Shown here: one piece after another, positions 59,597 to 64,000 of the stretch | Layout: each line of letters opens with the position of its first letter | Numbering within the stretch: position 1 is the stretch's first letter | DNA from: Opitutaceae bacterium | Lineage (GTDB): Bacteria; Verrucomicrobiota; Verrucomicrobiia; Opitutales; Opitutaceae | Assembly (NCBI GenBank): GCA_024233285.1 | Contig: JACKPU010000004.1 | Coordinates: 186,001 to 250,000 of the forward strand | Reading direction: 5' to 3' | DNA: 64,000 nucleotides | Translations under genes and position numbers: made by a program | The notes under the pieces: generated by a model | What the model was told of the DNA's origin: nothing | The model's database searches: none | Seen by the model: the letters and a program-made list of their open reading frames with translations, nothing else

Positions 59597-59640
59597 TTTG
59601 TGCACTTTGTGCACAAAATGCACAATATGCAGAAACTGCA
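59597..59640. repeat. 9-bp phased TGCA array beginning TTTGTGCAC x2
   Basis: TTTGTGCAC is repeated perfectly in tandem (59597-59605, 59606-59614). TGCA recurs at 59601, 59610, 59619, 59628 and 59637, again exactly 9 bases apart. A further 9-bp pair, GTTGCAATA and GTTGCGATG, lies at 59671-59688. Related TGTGCA words occur at 59237-59264. Confidence 0.8.
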
Positions 59641-59915
59641 TAATTGCGGCATGCGCATATGTTTTCATTCGTTGCAATAGTTGCGATGCTAGCCATGCAA
59701 GCTTAGCTCACAGGAACTCGCAAAAATTGCGATGGTATCGCAAAAAGCGGCATGAAAGTCTGTGCTCCCTTAAGGAAGAAATCTTATATTAGCGGATATC
59801 ACGTTTATTTCCGATGAATTGAGCATTATATCAAAGACTGAGATGCATTTTGAGGTTACGCTTGGAGTCTTAACTTCGAAATCGGGTGCCCCAACCGCCG
59901 ATTGGAATTTCAAAA

Positions 59916-60830
59916 ATGGCTCGTTCTCGTCAAAAATCTTCCCAAGCACAATTAGGTGAATGTCATAATATCTGGCGTTGCCCCACAGTCACCAATCTTA
60001 CGCAGCGCGACCTAGTCGAAGGCCCTGGGTTGCGAATGTTCTTTGGAAGTCTTCGCCCTAAATCGACGTCATTCCATAAGCATGATGCAACTCAGCTACT
60101 ACTCCTAACGGATTCCACGAAATGTGATGTTTCGTGGAAAGCGAAAAGAGGGATAGCTATCAGCCAAGAGGTCACAAGGTCCGAAATACTGGTTATCCCA
60201 AGCGGGATAGTTCATTCGGAGGATTGGGATACCGCATCGGACGTCTTATTTTTGTACCTCGGAGATGATTGGCTGAGAAGTATGCGTCCTGAGGCACTAT
60301 CCGAACCTGCTATTCTCAAAATGGATGAGCTACTGGCCTGTGATTCGTTGATTGGTAGCTTGCTCGCTACGATCAAATCGCAAGATCACACCTCGCCGCT
60401 ATTCTGGAAATCACAGATGGGAGCTTTAGGCCATTGTTTTGCAGCACGTGTAATCAACAGTCTCGTTTTAATGGAGCGAAACTCCGGTGACGTAAGCTGC
60501 AAACTTAGCAATGAGAGAATGAGGAAGGTTGCTGCTTACTTGAAATCTTGTCCCGGAAGTTCTGTAGGAGTATTAGGGATGGCAACTGCCGCTGGGCTCA
60601 GTCCGGGTCATTTTGGAAAGTTGTTTAAAGCTACTTTTCGTAAGACACCTGAGAGGTACATTCTAGACCTTCGGCTATTCAAAGCAAAGGACATGATTTG
60701 TACCGGCGACTACAACATAAGTGAAGTAGCGCAGATGAATGGGTTTTGTGATCAGAGCCATCTTGCGAAGCAATTTCGCCGACTTTTTCATGTAACACCT
60801 CAATCATTGCTTCCAAATAGGAAGAAATAG
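59916..60830 (+). CDS. AraC-family transcriptional regulator
   Basis: The 304-residue product has an N-terminal cupin-like sensor part (HKHDATQLLLLTDSTKCDVS, then SEILVIPSGIVHSEDW) and a C-terminal double helix-turn-helix (VGVLGMATAAGLSPGHFGKL, then YNISEVAQMNGFCDQSHLAK and FRRLFHVTPQSL). ATG 59916 is preferred; GTG 59886 is possible. Codon use and composition are AT-richer than the transfer genes, indicating a separate origin. It may control element genes on either side or be cargo. The ligand is unknown. Confidence 0.9.
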   Translation: MARSRQKSSQAQLGECHNIWRCPTVTNLTQRDLVEGPGLRMFFGSLRPKSTSFHKHDATQLLLLTDSTKCDVSWKAKRGIAISQEVTRSEILVIPSGIVHSEDWDTASDVLFLYLGDDWLRSMRPEALSEPAILKMDELLACDSLIGSLLATIKSQDHTSPLFWKSQMGALGHCFAARVINSLVLMERNSGDVSCKLSNERMRKVAAYLKSCPGSSVGVLGMATAAGLSPGHFGKLFKATFRKTPERYILDLRLFKAKDMICTGDYNISEVAQMNGFCDQSHLAKQFRRLFHVTPQSLLPNRKK

Positions 60831-60955
60831 TCAGGTTACTCAAAAATAACGTATATTTCCAATACGGAGGTAGTTAGGGAGGTGTAAACTGGCAGTGTAG
60901 TTAGTGCGGTCGTCGTGAAGGACAGGCACCAGGTTCAACCTTAACCCCTCAAAAC

Positions 60956-61234
60956 ATGCCCACTCCCACTTCATTGGTTAATCTCCAATTAACGCTACCA
61001 TACCGTGATTACAGTGCTTACACCAAGGGTGTGAAGTTGCTGTCACCCGTAATGGGCAAACAGACACCCAAGGCTCTGGATCTAATTGTGCACACTCTGT
61101 GTGGGCGAGATGGCAAAGGACTGGCTGAGGATTATTTGGAGTCGATTCAATGGCCGTTCGAATCGATCAATCGCGGCAAGACCCGCATTGGGCGAGGGCT
61201 GGCGGTATCCCGCGCAAAGCGGGTGCAAACCTAA
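60956..61234 (+). CDS. Hypothetical small protein
   Basis: The 92-residue frame starts at ATG 60956 and has a plausible protein composition (LQLTLPYRDYSAYTKGVKLL, KALDLIVHTLCGRDGKGLAE). It ends with a basic tail and overlaps the coupling-protein stop by 4 bases on the other strand. I recognise no domain, signal or membrane segment. The 125 bases upstream hold an AGGTT-C-AACCT dyad near 60932 and no obvious promoter. Confidence 0.45.
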   Translation: MPTPTSLVNLQLTLPYRDYSAYTKGVKLLSPVMGKQTPKALDLIVHTLCGRDGKGLAEDYLESIQWPFESINRGKTRIGRGLAVSRAKRVQT

Positions 61235-62712
61235 GCATCAAGCGATTGCTCATTAGCCCGCGTGAATTTCGTGTAGGCAAGGGCGCATCTCTGGGGTTTG
61301 CCGGTGAATCGCGGGTGGCGGATCAAGGCCGTGCCGTCAGCCATGGATTGCAAGTCGGTCGGCTTGAACCACGGCTCCTCTTTCCATTGCCAGCTGCTGG
61401 AACTCTTTCCGCCGCTGAAGCCACCGCTGTATTTGCGGATTTCCCGTCCGCCCATTTTATCCGCGATAATCTTGGCGCCTTTCTCATCGGCCGCCCGGAA
61501 ATGGATTTGAGTCCGCAAGTTTGCCATAAACACATCCGCTTTCCGCTCTGTCTCAAACGACGCGTAAAACGAGAGTGGAGTCTGGGTAGCTGAGATCAGA
61601 CACACGCCGGCTTCGCGTAATTCATCCACCGTGGTGTGATCCGCAAACCCATCTTCCGAAACCAAGGTGGTCTTTTGCCCCTCATCCAGCACCAGCACAA
61701 TGAGGTTCTTTCGCTGCAATTCGGTCGGATCCAAATCGAACCGCCGGAAGGCGTGCAGGAAGAAAATCTGCTTGGCCAGCAGGTTGAGATACCGCCGCTC
61801 CACCTGGTAAGTTTGGGGGATCGACAGGCAAATTAGCCGACCTTGATCGACCTCGCTCAGGGTGAAATTTGGCACCACGGCGCAGAATACCTCGGCGATA
61901 TCGGGTGGGGTGTAGGGCCTGAGAAAATTGGCGACGGTGTAGACGGTACCGCTCCGTTGCTCCGGGGGCTGGGCGGCAAAGTCCCGAAAGTATTGTAATT
62001 CGACCTGCGCGGCCGGGCCTGTCTTTTCGGCCAGCCGTGAGAGCACCAACTGCATGTCCGTCGAAATACAAATCATGTTGTGGACGTTATCCAGAGTGAC
62101 CGACAAATCGGCCGCCTCCAGTGCCTGCATGGCGTGGGTAATGACGTCCCGAGCGGTTTCCTTAAAAAAAGTCTGCCCGCCGCGCTGCCCAGCTGCAGTG
62201 GCCGTATCCACGATCATCTTGGCATAGGTACTCCAAGGGATATCCGGCATGCTCAAAAGGTTTATTCTCAAAGGAGCCTGCCATTGCTCTTTGGGAATAT
62301 GGGGCGGACGAACCCGGATCAGTCTTAGGCTCGCTTCCTGACCCAGACTTTTGGCCATTTTGCTCAACGGTTTCCACAGCACGCCCTTGGAATCGACGGC
62401 CAGGACCCCGGTTTCTGGCAGAGTATTTCTGAGGCCATGCACGATCGGTACCACCGCTCGTGCGGTTTTCCCGGTCCCTGTGGCCCCGGTTATCAGGAAA
62501 TGGCAGCATGCCTCATCACGGGTCCATTTTAGTCCCCACAATTCTAACACATGGCGCTTGGTCTGCTCAGTATGCTGGCTGAGCAGCTGAAACAGGATCC
62601 AGCCACCGAGTCCCATGGCCCCTAACATTAAACCGAAAGACCCATAGCCGTGAGCCAACTGCTTGCTGGCGTATGCCAATAGCAGACATGACAGGATGCC
62701 CAAAGGCTTCAT
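61231..62712 (-). CDS. Type IV coupling protein (VirD4/TraG/TraD family)
   Basis: The 493-residue ATPase has two N-terminal membrane helices (about 5-20 and 25-45), Walker A GATGTGKT (76-83) and Walker B NLIVLVLDEGQKT (about 350). Family motifs include SAT-Q near LISATQTPLSFYASF and NLRTQIHFRAADEKGAK. Coupling proteins dock the relaxase-DNA complex to the T4SS. It is shorter than RP4 TraG. The gene overlaps the TraM-like gene by 4 bases and stands apart from the main secretion operon, in a second minus-strand transcript. Confidence 0.9.
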   Translation of the reverse strand: MKPLGILSCLLLAYASKQLAHGYGSFGLMLGAMGLGGWILFQLLSQHTEQTKRHVLELWGLKWTRDEACCHFLITGATGTGKTARAVVPIVHGLRNTLPETGVLAVDSKGVLWKPLSKMAKSLGQEASLRLIRVRPPHIPKEQWQAPLRINLLSMPDIPWSTYAKMIVDTATAAGQRGGQTFFKETARDVITHAMQALEAADLSVTLDNVHNMICISTDMQLVLSRLAEKTGPAAQVELQYFRDFAAQPPEQRSGTVYTVANFLRPYTPPDIAEVFCAVVPNFTLSEVDQGRLICLSIPQTYQVERRYLNLLAKQIFFLHAFRRFDLDPTELQRKNLIVLVLDEGQKTTLVSEDGFADHTTVDELREAGVCLISATQTPLSFYASFETERKADVFMANLRTQIHFRAADEKGAKIIADKMGGREIRKYSGGFSGGKSSSSWQWKEEPWFKPTDLQSMADGTALIRHPRFTGKPQRCALAYTKFTRANEQSLDA

Positions 62713-63179
62713 ATCACCAGCAGGACTACGCCGATTGCTCCCAAGGCGATACCAGAGAAGAAAATTGCCAGCAGGTGACGCTGTCGCGTGACCTGAAACA
62801 GCTCGGTTACTGGTTTAAGCGAAGTTCCCAGTGATTCTAACCGGGTGACGGCGGCGTCCACGGGTGCCCGGACTTGGGCCTCAAGTTCCTTCGCAAGTTT
62901 GGCCGGCCGCTCCACGAGTTCATTTTGCAATTGTTCGAGTCCCGTGTTGACGCCGGCAATGGCGTCGGCCGCCTCGGCCAGGAGTTCTATCCGGGCATCC
63001 AAAGCGGTTTTCATTTCCAGGATCAGGGCCTGCCAAGTGTCCTCGGAGGCCTTTATCCGCTGCCAATGCCAGGCAATCAGCAGGTATACCGGGTCGTCGG
63101 GCTGTAACTGATAATGGGAAGCTATCCACTGCAGGTCGGGCGGCAGGCTGTCGGTTCCGAGCAGATCCTCCGGTTTCAT
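62709..63179 (-). CDS. TraM-like membrane-anchored coiled-coil protein
   Basis: The 156 residues start with a short globular part (DDPVYLLIAWHWQRIKASED), a long helical section (TALDARIELLAEAADAIAGV to VTRLESLGTSL) and a C-terminal membrane helix (HLLAIFFSGIALGAIGVVLL). This matches the layout of RP4-type TraM proteins, which sit beside TraL. It is coupled to both the ParA-like gene and the coupling protein. Function in those systems is poorly defined; a role in DNA processing or spatial organisation at the membrane is inferred. Confidence 0.55.
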   Translation of the reverse strand: MKPEDLLGTDSLPPDLQWIASHYQLQPDDPVYLLIAWHWQRIKASEDTWQALILEMKTALDARIELLAEAADAIAGVNTGLEQLQNELVERPAKLAKELEAQVRAPVDAAVTRLESLGTSLKPVTELFQVTRQRHLLAIFFSGIALGAIGVVLLVI

Positions 63180-63871
63180 CCGACAAGCAAATCTCCCGCC
63201 TTCGCGAATTCCTCCGCCATCTTGGCGTGAAACCGCACACAGCGCGATCGATCCAATACATGCAGATGCTCGGATGTTCTCCCCCGGCCAACCGTCAGAT
63301 TGGCCTGTTGCAGCCGGTTGCGGGTGATTTCAGTGAGGCAGGGGACTTCTACCTCGGCAGCTCCCAGCTCAAGTAGCCGCCGGCGTGAGTTGCTCTGGGA
63401 AAACAAGGGGAGGGTATCGCCGTCCCTCAGGTTACAGGCAATCAGCCATCTAACCCTGCCTTCATAGCGCTCAAGGAGGTCTGCGATCTGAGAGTTGGCG
63501 TCCTTGTCGTCCGTCCCGATCAGGACAAAGACCAAAGTACAGTCCAACTCATGGGATAGTTCCGGCAGCCTGGTTTCGTCCAAATACGAGAGTACCTTGC
63601 TCCCACCGGTCGCCCGGTTGTCGATCAGGACCGTATCCACGGTTTCCAGAGCATGGACCACTCGGTCCAGTACCCCCAGTTTGTCTATATCGACGTCGGT
63701 ATCGATAAACTCGGCCTCCGGGATGAACCGGTTAAAGGTCGAATTTGCATGGTCCAAGTCAAAGGCCTGCAAGGGCACCTCCTGGTCCGAAAGATAGTCG
63801 TGGAGCAAGGTGGCGATGAAGCTTTTGCCGATCCCGCCCTTGTCCTGCGGAAAGAGGATGATTCGTTTCAT
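63176..63871 (-). CDS. ParA/MinD-family ATPase, TraL-like
   Basis: The 231-residue P-loop protein has deviant Walker A KGGIGKS (residues 11-17), an LQAFDLDHANSTFNRF switch-like region and VLIDNRATGG as Walker B region. This size, and the pairing with a TraM-like gene next to a coupling protein, match TraL of RP4-type transfer regions. Alternatively it could be a partition ATPase; no ParB adjoins it here. It overlaps the TraM-like gene by 4 bases. Confidence 0.75.
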   Translation of the reverse strand: MKRIILFPQDKGGIGKSFIATLLHDYLSDQEVPLQAFDLDHANSTFNRFIPEAEFIDTDVDIDKLGVLDRVVHALETVDTVLIDNRATGGSKVLSYLDETRLPELSHELDCTLVFVLIGTDDKDANSQIADLLERYEGRVRWLIACNLRDGDTLPLFSQSNSRRRLLELGAAEVEVPCLTEITRNRLQQANLTVGRGRTSEHLHVLDRSRCVRFHAKMAEEFAKAGDLLVG

Positions 63872-63874
63872 GGC

Positions 63875-64000
63875 CTAATAGTCATCGCGGGCTATTTTTG
63901 GCCCCTTCTGGCCCTTGCCGCTCAGGGACGGTCCCGCCGCGGAAACCCCAAAAGTTGGAGCGGCGGGTGCCGGAGGAGTAGGTTTGTCGCCCCGGGCGAG
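63875..64000 (-). CDS. C-terminal end of an unidentified protein
   Basis: The last 41 codons of a minus-strand gene run into the right edge and stop at TAG 63875. The visible tail is low-complexity and rich in Pro, Ala, Gly and Lys, ending KGQKGPKIARDDY. It is in line with the TraL-like operon, 3 bases upstream of that start. A relaxase or other DNA-processing protein would be expected at this position, but the visible part cannot show it. Confidence 0.55.
   Translation of the reverse strand, partial: LARGDKPTPPAPAAPTFGVSAAGPSLSGKGQKGPKIARDDY

Larger units (their letters stand above)
59098..59915. other. Gene-free, repeat-dense AT-rich block, candidate origin/transfer/centromere region
   Basis: No convincing gene lies in these 818 bases. 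The block holds a 20-bp imperfect direct repeat (59161 and 59181), TGCA-centred words at 59232-59264, the palindrome at 59317, three ATGTA units (59331-59345), and successive 9- and 10-bp direct repeats up to about 59690. There is also TCGCAA-AAA-TTGCGA at 59718-59732. It lies between a terminator and an AraC-type gene inside the element. An iteron-type origin, oriT or parS-like site is proposed. Confidence 0.6.
39393..64000. mobile_element. Part of an integrative conjugative element or integrated conjugative plasmid
   Basis: The block contains T4SS core genes, coupling protein, TraL/TraM-like genes, nucleoid- and RHH-type regulators and a repeat-rich cis region, directly abutting chromosomal catabolic genes. 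Integrase, relaxase and attachment repeats were not found and could lie to the right. No tRNA gene was seen at the left edge. The left boundary is placed at the large inverted repeat only provisionally; it could include the thioredoxin/HxlR pair. Confidence 0.75.

Noticed and set aside
1..64000. CRISPR array, tRNA or rRNA genes
   Set aside because: No regularly spaced long repeats of CRISPR type were seen. The TGCGAAT loop near 23650 lacks a tRNA T-stem, and no rRNA-like sequence was noticed.

Overview
The window looks like chromosomal DNA of a GC-rich Gram-negative bacterium, most likely Verrucomicrobiota and probably Opitutaceae-like. That guess rests on large TonB-dependent receptors with an N-terminal carboxypeptidase-regulatory domain, families of secreted beta-propeller proteins, GntR regulators fused to LacI-type sensor domains, and clustered sugar-acid catabolism. 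It is an inference from gene content; no 16S rRNA or other phylogenetic marker is present.

Region 1 (1-38.2 kb) is a catabolic island. After the start of an enolase-superfamily gene and a degenerate IS481-like transposase come a frameshifted TonB receptor, a PhoD-type phosphatase, a GntP-type sugar-acid permease, a class A acid phosphatase and glycerate kinase. A minus-strand operon (10.4-16.3 kb) encodes a complete De Ley-Doudoroff-type galactonate route (dehydratase, KDGal kinase, KDPGal aldolase) with two D-2-hydroxyacid dehydrogenases and a LacI regulator. Next are an N-acetylneuraminate-lyase-like aldolase and a divergent GntR/LacI-hybrid regulator. From 19 to 34.5 kb lie two TonB receptors, five paralogous secreted five-bladed-propeller (GH32/43-like) proteins and a SiaT-like sodium symporter. 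An HpcH/HpaI aldolase and a TctCBA tricarboxylate-type transporter follow. Together these genes describe surface processing and uptake of an acidic-sugar-containing glycan, followed by cleavage of 2-keto-3-deoxy acids. The substrate is not determined by the sequence.

Region 2 (38.2-39.4 kb) is a short AT-richer boundary with a divergent thioredoxin-like/HxlR pair and a large inverted repeat.

Region 3 (39.4-64 kb) is part of an integrative conjugative element or integrated plasmid. One long minus-strand operon, almost every gene overlapping the next by 1-25 bases, starts with P-type (trb/virB) type IV secretion genes: VirB2, B3, B4, lipoprotein, TrbJ/VirB5, small protein, TrbL/VirB6, B8, B9, B10. 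It runs without a break into a complete-looking type IV pilus/type II secretion module: lipoprotein, GspF, pilin, repeat protein, MshL-like secretin, GspE ATPase, pilin, PilM/N-like and PilO-like proteins. I see no VirB11 gene. Divergently transcribed are a protein with two ribbon-helix-helix-like modules, a stand-alone ClpB-D2-like AAA+ ATPase and an H-NS-like protein ending at a strong terminator. A perfect 13-bp inverted repeat brackets the divergent promoters, and its half-site recurs in a palindrome at 59.3 kb.

The 59.1-59.9 kb segment has no convincing gene but carries successive families of 9-bp direct repeats, and is the best candidate for a cis-acting origin, centromere or transfer site. 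An AraC regulator, a small unknown gene, the coupling protein, TraM-like and TraL-like proteins and the end of a further gene fill the right edge. Relaxase, integrase and attachment sites are not visible and may lie beyond the window.
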